From Apis mellifera (taxonomy: Eukaryota; Arthropoda; Insecta; Hymenoptera; Apidae), in NCBI RefSeq assembly GCF_003254395.2, contig NC_037643.1, positions 6,096,963 to 6,160,962 on the forward strand: DNA of 64,000 bases, in the 5' to 3' direction. Below, piece by piece: positions 1 through 12,130 of the stretch (the first letter of the stretch is position 1; every line of letters starts with the position of its first letter). The position numbers were made by a program, and so were the translations under genes. Under the pieces are notes generated by a model. The model ran no database searches and was not told the origin of the DNA. It saw only the letters and a program-made list of their open reading frames with translations.

Positions 1-3000
1 CGTGTCGGCGGAGGGTGGAAACAAGAGGAGAGGGAGGCCTGTATCGAAGAGAGACGGAGAGATAATAGAAGGGGAGGGAGGAGACGGATAAAGAGACGGA
101 CAGGGTGGAAATCTGGGCGAGAAGGAGAAAGGAAACGTCGCGGAGGGGGGAGATTCAATCAAACGAACGCATATAAATGAGTCGTTTCAGGGTAAAACTG
201 AATTATACGCCCACGTTGGTATAACCAACGTGCACACGATCCCCTGGACGTGTACGTGCAAAGGAAGGATCGCGAATAAAACATATATATATATATTCCT
301 GGACCCCTTACGACGAAAGATTCGTTTGGATAGCGCGTTTGAATGGGTTGGCGAGAAAGGGGGATTCTATAAAGTGGGCAAAGGGAGATCCTTATCCTTC
401 GAAGTCGAGGAGAAGAAGCTGTTCCCCGAGCGGCGCGAGTTTCGAAAACGGCAAGGACGACTCCCCCAAGACCGGATGTATCGGTTCTTTCTCCTTCTCC
501 CCCCTCTTTTTCTTCCTTTCGTATCGTCGTTTGCATGATAACGAGCGTTCAAAGGGACCGGTGGAAAGGGGCCAGTTCCGGGAAATCGTTGCCGGCCGAC
601 TTCGGTCGCGTGCGAGCTCGCGTAATCGCGAGAAGCTGTGCGTGACGACGCGTTATTTTTTTTTACAGGGTGTATATGTATATATATATATATATCGTTT
701 GATGTCGGTGTCCCTCCGGTATCGACGTCCACTTTTTCAAACGCTATCTACAGCCTCGTTCCAGGTGAAATATTTCTGTACGGAATTCGGAATGCGTTAC
801 TCGTCCTTTTCGAAGAACTTGGCGTGATGCTCGCGGAATAATTTTTATGCTCCTTCACTCCGTAATAACCATCGTATATTAGTCTAATGGATCCTCATCC
901 CTCGATAAGATAAAAAAGAATCTTACTTTATCTTAATTGTAATAATATTTTTAATACTCGTAAAGCTAAACAATTGCACGTTTTCCAGTTGAACAGACGA
1001 ACTTTTCGTTTCGTTGATATCACAGGGTTTATCGAAAACGGCACAATAAAAATTCCTCGAAATGGAAAAGTTTGGGGTGAACGATATCATCCCCCTCCCG
1101 AGCTGATCAATCAGCTGGCCGGTAATCTGTTCGCGGGAAGCAAAGCTCGACAGTCATCAGCGTCACGCGATAAGAGGGTTGACAAGGGAGGAGGAAAAAA
1201 TGTTCATCCGGCGCCGAGATGGACGTTTCCTCGAGTAAGGGGGGGCGGGGTTCTCTGGCTAGGAAATTAAATAACCAAACTTTTCCAGAAAGAGATTCCC
1301 CGACCGAGAGAACTCCCACCCCTTCTGTGGAGGGTGGGTAGTAGATGGTAGATGGATAGAGAGGGGAGAGTAGAGAGGTGGACGAAGGTGGTAGTTGTGA
1401 AGTGACTGGAAAGAATCAAAAGAACAAACGGTGGCAACTGAGGGGGAGGGGGTTGAAGCTCGGCATTAAGCCTCGCAAGAACTCTAAGACAAACGCGACC
1501 ATGTCCGCCATTTTCTGCCCTCTCGTACACGACGTCGGAGAGTTGGCCTCGCTTCAACGAATTTTCGAACTTTCCACACGGAACGGCGTCTTTCCGTTCA
1601 ACGCTCGCCATTCTTCTCCGTCCTTCTGGCGGCCTCCATCCTGAATAGTTGGGAAGAGTTTTTTTCTTCCTTCCTCCCTGCTTCTCCTCTTATCCTCTCT
1701 CCCCCTTGGAACTCGATTCTTTGTCGGCCAAGTTTCCTTCTCGTTATGCCAATGACCGGATATCGCCGCGTAGGGAAATTTAAAAGTTGGTTGGCTGACC
1801 TGGTAACGCGGTCAGTCGGGTACAACTTGGAGCGGAAATAAGATGAAAATTTGGTTGATAGTGAAATATGAATTTTGATAGGTTTTCGTTACGCTTTTTT
1901 TTCTTTTTTCGATTGATTTCGTTAAACATCGTTCGAATTTCCGGCTATGTAATTTTTACACGTGTCCTCTCAGTATTCAACTTGACTTCGAAAGTCAAAT
2001 CGAAAATTTACCTCCCCTTTTCGAAAAGTTTTTGTATGCCGATATGCATGACGGGTGTTTAACTTTTCAAAAACCGAATGATTAGTCAGACAGCGGGTGG
2101 TTTTTCGGCTTCTGTTTGACCTGTGAAAAAATTGTAGCGACTTGTAGCACGCGTCGTTAAAAAATCAGGAGAACGAATTTTCACCAATTTTAGAATATCG
2201 ATTAACTCGTCGTTGCCTTTCATTTCAAGGATCACGGGGTTTCTGTCGAAGAGAAATTTGAAACAGAATTAATAAATTAAAATTAATCATACCAGATCTG
2301 GAATACATTTTCATTTCTTTTTATACTGCGATCTATCAAAAAGTTTGAAACTTTTAGATGGTAGGATATCATCTAAATTTGAAAATTTTCTTCTTCTACA
2401 AATTCTTTTACCCTTTTAATAAAATAACCATACAATTTTGACTTCCAAATTTTAATTATTACTTATTAAATTCCTAAATAAATCGAATATAATTGCGAAA
2501 TAAAAGAAGATCTCTTATACTTCCCTTCTTGGAACTACGAGATCTTGAGCAAAGAATGGATGAAAGAACACGTTTCTAAAATCACATCGAACACAAAATT
2601 AAAATTTACACATCCACTTACATATCCAGCCCTGAAAATTCTCTCGAAAATAATTTTATTTACAACAAAGAATTAAGCCCTTTCTAAAAATCGCCCTTCC
2701 TACGAGAGTTTCGCGCGAGCATATACAACTTCTCGAAGGGGGTTAAACGAAATTTTGGTATTAATGCAAGCGAACAGAGGGAGGAGGAAATTCAGATATG
2801 TTTGGATATCGAGTGCTTCCACATAAGCGAAGCTACCTTCAGCAAGCGTCGTCAGCAATCAGTAAACACAATAAAGGAACAACTGCTTTGAGCCCTGTAG
2901 ACGCTGATAATTGGACGAGGCTTTTGCAATACAGGCTTTAACAGATCCCTCCTCGTTCGTTCCCCGTGCAGGCGTTGTCCAGAGGTGTCCAGAATAGCTC

Positions 3001-3959
3001 GAGGTAACGAGGCAATCTAGAAATGCGATTTGGCTTAACGACAAAAGCGATTTCCAATCACCAGGAACAACAGGAGGGAAGGCAACTTGCATAACCTCGC
3101 ACCTGGCACGATTTCGACGAATTCGGGGGAAAGGAGGGGGGGGAAAAATTACACGGGAACTTCTAATCCACCGATTGAAACGCGAAACCAAATTGATTTC
3201 TTTTTTCCCCCCCGATAGATTAGGCTTTGGATCGAGTGAAGTTCCGGATAGACACGACGACTTTGTTGTTAGATAGACAGATGGAAGTATTTCTTTGATT
3301 TCAATAATTCTTTCACGATTTCTCTCTAAAATTGTACGTTCATTTATTTCAAATTAATTGTCAAATATTTATCATATACACGTTTCAAAAGTTCGAAAAA
3401 ACAGTATCGAAGAGAATCGAGTGAAAGATCATAAACAAAATTCGAAAAGAAACTATTTCTCTAAAGAAAGAATATTTTCATAATCTGGTCACGTTGCTTG
3501 GTCTCTTCTCTCGTAAGAATTCGTAATTTATTTAAATATCGGTTGAGACAACAACAGCAAAAGATATTTCTTAATGGATCCATTTAATGGACGGCAATAA
3601 AGGAATTCCTTCGCCCTTGTATTTCTCGTGTATCGCAAAGTGCGTTATTGCGATAATTCGAGACTCTTCGAGCCTTTCGTTACGTCGTGTTATTATCAAG
3701 AACGAATGCACTTTACGACTGCGCCGATAAGAAGCAGCATAAGAGAGAGAGAGACCAGCGTTGGCAAGAGGACAGCCCTGGCTTCTTGCCTCGCTGGCGA
3801 AAAAACGAATCGGAGGACATGCACCTTGCATTTGCGCATACAATCTGCAGTTGGTTTTACGGTGTGCACTGGCCCCGTCAAATTTATGAGACTCTCCGCG
3901 GCGAAATTCCCTTCCCACCCTTCTAACTCCACCCTCTTCCCACCAAACTCCTCGTCTTT
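1..3959. other. Non-coding stretch with purine and pyrimidine tracts
   Basis: No gene is supported here. Bases 1-160 are strongly GA-rich. Two TA dinucleotide runs occur at 283-296 and about 678-695. Bases 1180-1475 are G/A-rich on the plus strand and 1610-1720 are C/T-rich, so opposite strand biases face each other across about 130 bases. Bases 1840-2700 are AT-rich single-copy DNA. Bases 2810-3190 are more complex and open on the minus strand, but I see neither splice-site pairing nor a protein-like composition. The remainder is AT-rich with nothing recognisable. Confidence 0.6.
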
Positions 3960-4280
3960 CGATCGATAATCTTCTAATAACAATTCATAATCCATGAGAA
4001 ACATAGAGATTTTTCTCTCATCATCATTTTCTTTATTTCTTTAAATTAAGACAAATTAAAGATTCTCGACTTTAGAAACGAATAATTAAGATAATCATAG
4101 ATAAATAAGTTAATCATCGTTGGATGAAAAATATCGATCGACGATCTTCTAATACATTACTATCCAATAACAATTCACAATCCACGAGAAAGAGACAAAT
4201 TAAAGATTCTCGACTTTAGAAACGAATAATTAGGATAATCATAGATAAATAAGTTAATCATCGTTGGAAATGAAAAATAA
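3960..4280. repeat. Two-copy direct duplication, about 144-175 bp apart
   Basis: The segment starting GATCGATAATCTTCTAATA near 3960 recurs with changes from about 4134. The core GACAAATTAAAGATTCTCGA begins at 4050 and again at 4194, and both copies run on through the same AAACGAATAATTA, ATAGATAAATAAGTTAATC and ATCGTTGGA blocks. Copies are nearly identical over about 80 bases and diverge by indels elsewhere. This looks like a local tandem duplication in non-coding DNA. Confidence 0.85.
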
Positions 4281-4620
4281 ATTTTAAACGGATTGTCCGG
4301 ATAGAGAAATATTCGTACGCACAAAAGAATGGAGGACAACAATGGGGCCTAGTTTCCATTTCCCCGTTTAAAGCCTGCCATTAAAATTATCTTCCATCTT
4401 CGCAACTGTCTCTCCTCTCCGCTTACTGAACGCATAACGTTCGGTATATAACAGGTATATAGAGGTATCACGAGGGACAAGGGTTGCTGAGATTCAGTTT
4501 TCCCGGATGATGGATGTCGATGCTTCCTGCGTGTCGAGGATTCCTCGAAAAAAAAAAAAAAGAAAAAAAAGACGAATGAAAAGACTGGGATAGGATGGCG
4601 GAAATACTGGTACTGGATCA

Positions 4621-4889
4621 TGTGTTGATCGGATGCGAGGAAGAAAAGTGGCAGCGAGCGAGAAATGGGAAATGGGGACGCGAATAAGAAGCGAGATTTC
4701 ATCGTGCGCTTGCATCATCGGTCGGCGTAACGCGCCTCGACAAGCAGAGGCGGACGAGACGGCAATTTTTCACGGACGGGGCCGGCGGAAACCGGAAACG
4801 GGATTGGCCGAACACGCGGAACGAAGCTGTTCCACGCGGACGATTGTCTACCGAACGCGGGAAAAAATTGCGGATCTTAGGGACAGAAA
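4621..4889. other. Small GC-rich island
   Basis: GC and CpG content rise abruptly compared with the flanks, and the sequence is complex rather than repetitive. The plus strand stays open for about 86 codons, but the reading is rich in Arg and Ala as expected from GC-rich CpG sequence, and no splice sites frame it. It could be a regulatory island. Nothing identifies a gene. Confidence 0.35.
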
Positions 4890-6280
4890 GTGATTAGATT
4901 CGTCCCTTCTTTGTATATTTTTTTTTCTTCTCTCTCTTTGCTGTCATTTTTCATTTTTAATTACGCCTCTGTCTGGAAAGATACGAATCATTCGACGTTC
5001 GAGTACGAATCATTAAGACCTCATGAATTAAGACGATGTGTGAAACAGGTCAGTTTTTTAATTAAAATTCAGCGGTGAGAGAAATGCACAAGGATGCAAG
5101 AGTTATTAGCAAAAATTGTTATTATTACATGATTGTTTGATTGTTGGAATTCTGAATGATTTTTTTAAATCGACGAAAAAATAATTAAAAGAATACTTAT
5201 TTTATCTTTTGTCTAAAAAAGTTAAGAAGGGGTGGAGTCGAAAGATTGGTTAATATCGTTGCATGTAATAAGAGCGTCGATTTTTCTTGATCTCGTTCTT
5301 GATGCCATATCTTGTCCACGATTAATTGTCCAGGGATTAAATTGTTTCGAGAGGATCGAGCGAGTGATCTTCACTCGCAGATATCGAAAACAGGAGGGAG
5401 ATTCAATTTTGAATCTCCATGGAAAGTTTTAATAAAGCGACAACAACGGAACTTCCGCGGGAAGTTTGTCTTTGATGGAGTAGAAAACAAGAGGTTCGAT
5501 ATTTGTATTCCGCGAGAACCGTGAGCAATGTTTCTTCTTGACACGGTAGAATTTCTATTTTCGAGCCGGGGATTGAAAGCAAATTGGTGTTTCGCGTTGA
5601 ATTAAATTAACATTTTCGCGATATGTACGGCGAACTTTGATGGTTGTAATGCGCATTCTCTGACAGAGAATGGATGAAACGAGACATTAATGGATATTCC
5701 ATCTTTATTTAGCCGTTCATAATTCGGTTTAGAGAATCATCAACTCCGATAACTCTTGGTAACGTAAAAAGTAAAAAGAAGCATTGCTGGGGAATAATAT
5801 GTCGTACGTCGTAGACATATCGAGACTTTAGTTTATTATTTATAAAATACTATGATCAAGATTTACAATTGACTTTCCAAAAAGAAAATTTCAAATCGAG
5901 AAGATTTAGAATAATATACAAACAGAATGATAAACAATTAAATTACCAAACCTTGCTGTATGCTTCTCGAAATAAATATTCATCGTCGTTTAAAATTAAT
6001 CTAAAATCTAAAACTGGAATATAACAATAAGCGCGTGGAGAATGATGAAGAATTTCCATTAAAACGCGCCACCTCCTCGTAAACTCTATCCGTTCCATTT
6101 CGAGCAAGAATCCGAAGAGTGTCGACGCAATACGATAAAAGAAAAAAAAACCTACTATCCTTTAATTAATTTCTCCAATCCTCGCGTAAAGCGAGGGTAA
6201 TAGTAGTCAAAGGACAAAGAGTTATAAACGTTCTGTGTTTCGAAAACGAATGAAACCAGTTTAAAGAAATATCAAGGAAC
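4890..6280. other. AT-rich non-coding stretch
   Basis: Single-copy AT-rich sequence with short A and T runs. A more complex patch lies at 5220-5540. No paired splice sites, protein-like frame or repeat is visible. Confidence 0.6.
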
Positions 6281-6880
6281 TATATTCACAATTCAGAAGA
6301 AGAACAAGAAGCGTACTCGACAAGCGTAACGACAAAGCGATTAACTCGCTCGAAAGAGTTAAAAAAAAAAAAGAAAGAAAAAAAAACAAACAAGTAAATA
6401 AAGTCAAAGGGATATCGGAGGGGGTTTAAGAGAGAACGCAACGTGAAAAGTTCGATGAAAGGAAATATAGAGGTATTAAAGGAAGAGGATGGAGGAGGGA
6501 GGGGGAAGAGGATGCGGCAATAATGGTAACACCGCAAAGAATAGTTTCTCTGGATCCATAAAGAAATGCAGAAGCGGGACCGGAAGAGAAAGGGAAGTAT
6601 CAAAAAGGAAGTAGATATGGATGCTTGGTAACCGAAGAGAAAAAGAGAACGAGAGAGAGAGAGAGGGAGAGAAGAGGAGTGGGGAGGGCGTACGTATTAC
6701 GTCAAAGGCTACATCGTCGGAAACGGAAGTGAGGTGATGCTTATTCAGTCGGAAGTTGCAACGGAGCTTGCTGGCTTTCACAGAGAGGAGGGGCTCCGGC
6801 GGTGGAGAGAAGCGAGGAGACAGGAAGGAAAAGAGAGAGGGGGGGGCTATAGAGGAGGACCTATCGGCCGGAAGGCGTAG
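6281..6880 (+). other. Extended purine-biased strand segment
   Basis: For about 600 bases the plus strand is dominated by A and G, including an A run at 6361-6390, G/A blocks at 6475-6510 and GAGA repeats at 6643-6670 and 6830-6845. The bias makes the minus strand open and rich in Ser, Leu, Phe and Pro, which is a compositional artefact rather than a protein. Such tracts can form triplexes or bind GAGA-factor-like proteins. That role is inference. Confidence 0.55.
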
Positions 6881-6997
6881 ATACTCTATCTATCGTGGTC
6901 GCGATAGATAATTCTCTGGAAAACTCGATAAAACGAGTTTCGACTGTCGCTTGTTCATCGGCCGAGCACGAACATCGAAAACCCTCCACGCCACACG

Positions 6998-8107
6998 ATC
7001 CATCCCTCCCCCTCCCTGATTTTTCTAATTATAATTGGCCATGTACTCGATTTTTCAGATATATATTTCTCATTCGATTTTATTCTAGTCTTTGGATTAA
7101 TCGAATCGAAGATTTAAGGGGGAGATGTGATTATTAAAGTGATAAAGATACAGTTTTATATAAAGTTTTAAAGGATTTTAATGCTACTATATTGGACGTG
7201 ATCGACATTCCACGAATAAATTTATATGTAGTTTGACTATCATTGACTCGTCGACGATTTTTATTTCTCGAGTCGATCCATTCCTCCCCCTCTCTGGTTT
7301 TTCTAATTATAATTGGCCATGTACTCGATTTTTCAGATATGTGTTTCTCATTCGATTTTATTCCAGTCTTTGGATTAATCGAATCGAAGATTTAAGGGGG
7401 AGATATGGTTATTAAAGTGATAAAGATACAGTTTTATATAAAGTTTTAAAGGATTTTAATGCTACTATATTGGACGTGATCGACATTCCACGAATAAATT
7501 TATATGTAGTTTGACCATCATTGATTCGTCGACGATTTTTATTTCTCGAGTCGATCCATTTCTCTCCCTCTCTGATTTTTCTAATTATAATTGTACTCGA
7601 TTTTTCAGATATGTATTTCTCATTCGATTTTATTCCAATCTTTGGATTAATCGAATCGAAGATTTAAGGGGGAGATATGGTTATTAAAGTGATAAAGATA
7701 CAGTTTTAAAGATTCGAATGGTATCTATATTCCATTATTAAGGATTTTAATGCTACTATATTGGACGTGATCGACATTCCACGAATAAATTTATATGTAG
7801 TTTGACCATCATTGACTCGTCGACGATTTTTATTTCTCGAGTCAATCCATCCCCCTCCCTGATTTTTCTAATTATAATTGGCCATGTACTCGATTTTTCA
7901 GATATGTATTTCTCATTCGATTTTATTCCAATCTTTGATTAATCGAATCGAAGTTCGATTTAAGGGGGAGATTATTATAGTATCTATATTCCATTATTAA
8001 GGATTTTAATGCTATATTGGACGTGATCGACATTCCACGAATAAATATATATATATATAGTTTGACTCATTTCGTCGACGATTTTTATTTCTGGAGTCGA
8101 AGAACCG
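6998..8107. repeat. Tandem repeat, four copies of about 278-287 bp
   Basis: The block TTTTTCTAATTATAATTG recurs at 7020, 7298, 7576 and 7863, giving spacings of 278, 278 and 287 bases. Each unit continues through an ATTTTTCAGATATG segment, a GGGGGAGAT segment, TTGGACGTGATCGACATTCC and a CGTCGACGATTTTTATTTCT end block. Copy 3 lacks GGCCATG after the AATTATAATT block and contains an insertion with ATTCCATTATTAAGG. Copy 4 is shortened and has gained a TA run at 8045-8059. Units are highly alike, so amplification is fairly recent. The similar peptides readable in two units reflect the DNA repeat, not genes. Confidence 0.93.
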
Positions 8108-9120
8108 ATATCCACCAACATTCGAATATAAATAATAATTATAAGTAAATAGGCTGAGGCTGTCTATTTCGTGGCCAAATATCGACGATACTCGAACATG
8201 TTGGCTATGATACAGATAGATAGAATAACGTTAAACATCTCAACGGACAGAGATTGAAATTTCCGATAGTCATGGAACGAAACGAGTAGACGGCGCGAAA
8301 GAGACGTTTCACTGGCTGACGGAGGCGCCAAACTTGTGTGGCGTGGCGAAGCGTGATTAATATCGAGATACGATTTATTCATGAGGGATCGTTTTGTTAT
8401 GCCGATCGAATTTATGGTTAAATCGTGTGGCGTTCACGTGTCTCGTCGAAATCGAGAGAATATATAGCTTAAAGATCGCATTACAAACGTGACTTAACGT
8501 AGCTTCTTGTCGCGAGAAGATAAATGTTTTATCGTTGTTTTTCTTCTTTATATATTCGATGTCTTTTTATTAATAAGTCGTATAATTTTAGAGAACTCAC
8601 GATATGAGAGTCTTGGCACGATTCGCGTATTGGAAATTTAATGAATTTAAATGTATGCATGACATCGTTTCAAAGATAACATTGGTGAAAATTTTTATTG
8701 CATTGCGAAAGATTCTTTTAAAGGGAAGGAATTTGAAAATTCGTTTATCGGGACGATGTTATCGATAAAGAGTGATTTCCAGCTATTGTAGACGTATATA
8801 ATAAATCTCACGTTGGTGTTCAATACATTAAACAGAAATTTATCATCGTCACTGGAACACTGTCAGTGACGCCGCCCAAAGGTACGCGTCAGAGACAGGA
8901 ATGATAATGACTTTTCGCTCTATACTTTTCAGACAGGGATAATGGCGTTTCCCCGATTGTGCGATAAAAATTACGTAAATCGAACGAGATTGTTCGAGTA
9001 TTGACGCATTGTATTATTAAATCTTTCCCTTTTTTTTAAATCAACTCAATTACGAAGTGGATATATTTTAAGTTACGAAATAAACGAGAGGAATTTGAAT
9101 AAAAATTGGGGACGACTTAC
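8108..9120. other. Non-coding stretch downstream of the signal-peptide exon (intron)
   Basis: If the exon at 9121-9247 is real, this is the start of its downstream intron on the minus strand. It is AT-rich with a more complex portion at 8820-8960, which contains a perfect 7-bp inverted repeat (GTCACTG 8848-8854 and CAGTGAC 8864-8870). The minus frame at 8164-8382 has no protein-like features. Confidence 0.45.
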
Positions 9121-9229
9121 CTTCGTGTAATTTCTCCAGAGTTCCGGCCGAAACTCCGACAAATAGGAAGACGAGCCAGAGTAGACCAGCCATTCTTCTC
9201 AGCCACGTTCGATTCCTTGACGTATCCAT
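9121..9229 (-). CDS. First coding exon encoding a signal peptide (partial gene)
   Basis: Read on the minus strand, the exon runs from 9247 to 9121. The first 18 bases are 5' UTR and the ATG is at 9229-9227 with A at -3 and G at +4. It encodes 36 complete codons plus one base (phase 1). Residues 1-12 form a basic N-terminus with four arginines, followed by the hydrophobic core MAGLLWLVFLFVGVSA (residues 13-28). V26-S27-A28 fits the small-residue rule for signal peptidase cleavage, and mature residues GTLEKLHE follow. The donor immediately after is a perfect GTAAGT (9120-9115), and the acceptor before the exon ends CTGTTTCAG (9256-9248). This is what a first coding exon of a secreted or type I membrane protein looks like. 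The sequence is too short to name the family and I do not recognise it. The next exon must begin with two bases that complete a G-codon and should lie at lower coordinates; none is convincing within the window. A chance open frame is the alternative. Confidence 0.62.
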
Positions 9230-9256
9230 CGTGCTAACACTCAAACACTGAAACAG
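9230..9256 (-). other. 3' splice site and short 5' UTR of the signal-peptide exon
   Basis: On the minus strand the sequence CTGTTTCAG (9256-9248) precedes 18 bases of apparent 5' UTR and then the ATG. The stretch before it contains the T-rich run read from 9260-9275. This implies at least one upstream, non-coding 5' UTR exon at higher coordinates, because a start codon 18 bases after an acceptor cannot be the transcription start. If the gene instead starts transcription nearby, the CAG would be coincidental. Confidence 0.45.
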
Positions 9257-9530
9257 AATTGAATTTTTCCATGTAGAAAGAAAGGAGGATCTTTGAATCC
9301 AGTAGATATCGATATTTTCTTGCGAAATATCTTACAACTTTACAAATTAGAACAAGATTAAAAAAAACTTTTCTTCAACTATTCGAATACTTCAAGCTGT
9401 CGTCAATTTTTTAATAACAATAATAATATATTTAACGACCAAAATTCCGAGAATTCGAGAGAATCTTTCGAAAAAGAGAGAGAGAAAACGAAAGAGTCGG
9501 CAATCGGCCAAGACCCACCCTCCTCGACGC

Positions 9531-10190
9531 AGTTAAGACACCGTCCGTGAAATCACAATTCATCGGTTCCGAACGGTGTCAAAACCCCTCCCCTCCCTCT
9601 TTTCCCCAAACTTTTTCCCACCACACCCTCCCAGATCGAGGTAACGGCAATAATGACAAACGATACGAGCGCTAGGTTGTTAACATCGCTTGGCCCCCCT
9701 TGGCAAAATATGTTTTTATCGATGCCCACCACCCAACACCGGAAAGGGATGCACGTGGAAACTTTCCCTCCCACCCTCTCTTCCTCTTCTTCGAACGAGT
9801 TGCGGTATCAATAACCAGTTTTCGTTTCGGCGAAAAAGCGAGCCGAGTGTGTCTCTCTCTTGAACCGCGAACCGGATATCCTTCGAGGTGGGTGGAGGAG
9901 GGGAGGAGATCTGAAGGATATTTCTTATTGGCCAACTTGCGGATGTTTCTTGCGCCGACCAACGAAAGAAAATAACGAATGGTACTAATAGAGCCGTTCT
10001 CGGTCGCCGGCAAACTTTTCCCTCCCCCTCCCTCCTCCCTCGACGAACTCTCGTATCGTGGGGACGAACCCGCCCCTCGTAAATCAAAACTTTCTCACCT
10101 AAACGCCGCGCCCCGCCAAAGGGGATTATTCGTGCTCGTCGAACCTGGGGGAAGAGGGGAGGAGGGTATATTTACCCCACCAACCTGAGC
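9531..10190. other. GC-rich, C/T-tract island
   Basis: The base composition shifts to GC-rich with repeated CCCTCCC-type tracts (9585-9640, 9765-9790, 10020-10050) and frequent CpG. Reading frames are open on both strands through it, which is normal for GC-rich sequence with few stops, and none shows a domain or a splice frame. Its position 0.3-0.9 kb upstream (minus sense) of the signal-peptide exon makes it a possible promoter or enhancer. That is inference from position only. Confidence 0.35.
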
Positions 10191-12130
10191 TTTTCTTTCT
10201 TTCTCTTCTTTTGCTTCTATTTCGTCCGTTTTATTATTCATTCGACGAGCAATATTTTCTTCTGAAGTTTCTTTCTTTTTTTCTTTTTTTTGTTCTTTTT
10301 AAATTGACAGGGTAGTTGATTGAAAATGATGACGATGATGGATGGATCCACGATTCTGTGACATTTTACTTAAATGATATTTATTTGATGAGAAAATTGA
10401 AAGGGTCGTTCTAGGTTTCTAATTTTTCATTGGTGGGAGAATGATAAATTTTTTGGTTGTAATTGAATAGTATATTGAAACGAAATATAGGTTATATTAC
10501 TTTTCTATTCTTAAATTCGTAACACTAAGTTATGTAATTATTATTTTGGAGAGAAATTTGATACTTTCTGTTCATTGAAGAGGGGAAATTTTAATTTGAA
10601 ACAGGAAAGAAGTTAATCAATTTAATTTTAGAAATTCATAATTTATATATTTCGTTAAAAACGATTGTTAAAGATATTTTTAGTTACAATATTTATTCGT
10701 TCGTTGTCTCGTCGAAGCTACAAGCATGACAAAATTAAGTTTCAAACTTGGCGCGACAATGTAGCTCGTTTTTAGTTGCTCATCAGATCTGATTCAGGTC
10801 TGAATCAGAAATCCTCTTCTCCGCCACTGGCGTTTACCTCAATTTCAAAATACGCCCCTACTCGACAGTCTAAGAAGCAGTCTACAGGCAAAATTCGCAC
10901 GTGCAACTTGAAAGCGAGAAAATGCGCCACTTGCGAATTTTTTATTTAGCTTCTTCTTCTTTTTTCAATACCAATAATATCTTTAGATTTCACCCGATGA
11001 TTTCGAACAACAACGATTATCGAATAATGCAAAGTTGGATGGACAACATATTCAAAAAATAGAGTAAATTAGATTGGAATTGTTCGAGAGATAAAATTCG
11101 ATTGTTCAAGGATTTTAAAAAGGAATATGATGAAGGCGAATAAAATTTAAAGATAAGAATAATTAAATTCTAAATATAACATCATTATCGGAACCGCCAT
11201 TTTTTGACGTCAAAAAGTAGACGAAGTGGACGACTAATGAACGTAGAAATATGGAAGAAGGGAGGAGTACGCATCGAATTCATTATTATTAATTATAACT
11301 AGCCCGGAGATGGTAATTACTCTACTTCCTGAAGGTGAAATCGGAGTAATTGCATGCGGCGAGAGAAGAAGGTGAGGATGGAGAAGGATGAAGAGAATGT
11401 CCACAGCATCGCTGAATAGATGAAGTAACGTTTCACACGTTTCTCTCAGAATCGGGAAACTCGATTGCACTTTGAAATCCTGATGCAGACTCAGCGTACT
11501 AAAACCGATCCGCACGATCGATTCAACTTAACATCATTTATGGAATTTCTACAACTTGGAACTCATCCTTGAAACTGTGACTTTTTTAATTTTCGTGGAA
11601 CAAAACCGTGTATTTTTACTTGACAATCATGACATTAATCTGAAGAATGAAAGAATCTTTATGTAATAAGCTCGATTGAATACATTTTAAAGATTTGTAT
11701 TTTGAATTATTTCAAAAGATTTATTGAATATATAAATAATTTAATTAAGAAATAAGAAAAGCAAGTAATGTAAGAATTCCTTACAAGGAATTAAAGTGGT
11801 GATGATTTCATTGTCGAAAATGAAAATTGAATTCTTTATCTTTCATTTCAGCAACTCCTGAAATGTCGGTATATCTTGTCGTCGTTTTATTGCATTCCAA
11901 TGAGAAATATGCCACCGGTATTACATACATCTCTATATTCCTAATTCTATTAAAATTCTATTTAAATTCTTCAAATTTCTATAATATCCGAGTGGATTAA
12001 TATTAGAAAAATCGGCAAATAAAGAAGTAAATTAATAACGACGATAATTGTTCTCGATAATGTTTTACAAAAATTTCCAAGAACTATAAAAATGTTTTCG
12101 AATGTTTTCAAGAAAATCAGTGTCATAACG
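10191..12130. other. AT-rich non-coding stretch with palindrome cluster
   Basis: Mostly single-copy AT-rich DNA. The notable part is 10740-10960, which is more complex and contains two overlapping palindromes at 10782-10808 (separate entry). A second complex patch lies at 11200-11520. No gene structure is visible. Confidence 0.55.
10782..10808. repeat. Two overlapping perfect palindromes
   Basis: ATCAGATCTGAT (10782-10793) is a perfect 12-bp palindrome. It overlaps a second inverted repeat, CTGATTCAG (10789-10797) and CTGAATCAG (10800-10808), with a 2-base centre. The two can form alternative, mutually exclusive hairpins. They may instead be overlapping sites for dimeric DNA-binding proteins. 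Confidence 0.85.

Noticed and set aside
6281..6781. Two minus-strand frames of about 100 codons rich in Phe, Leu and Ser with apparent membrane segments
   Set aside because: They are the direct translation of a purine-rich tract; runs of Phe and Ser come from A/G runs on the other strand.
6895..7415. Two plus-strand frames sharing the same peptide
   Set aside because: The shared peptide is produced by the tandem DNA repeat at 6998-8107, not by duplicated exons.
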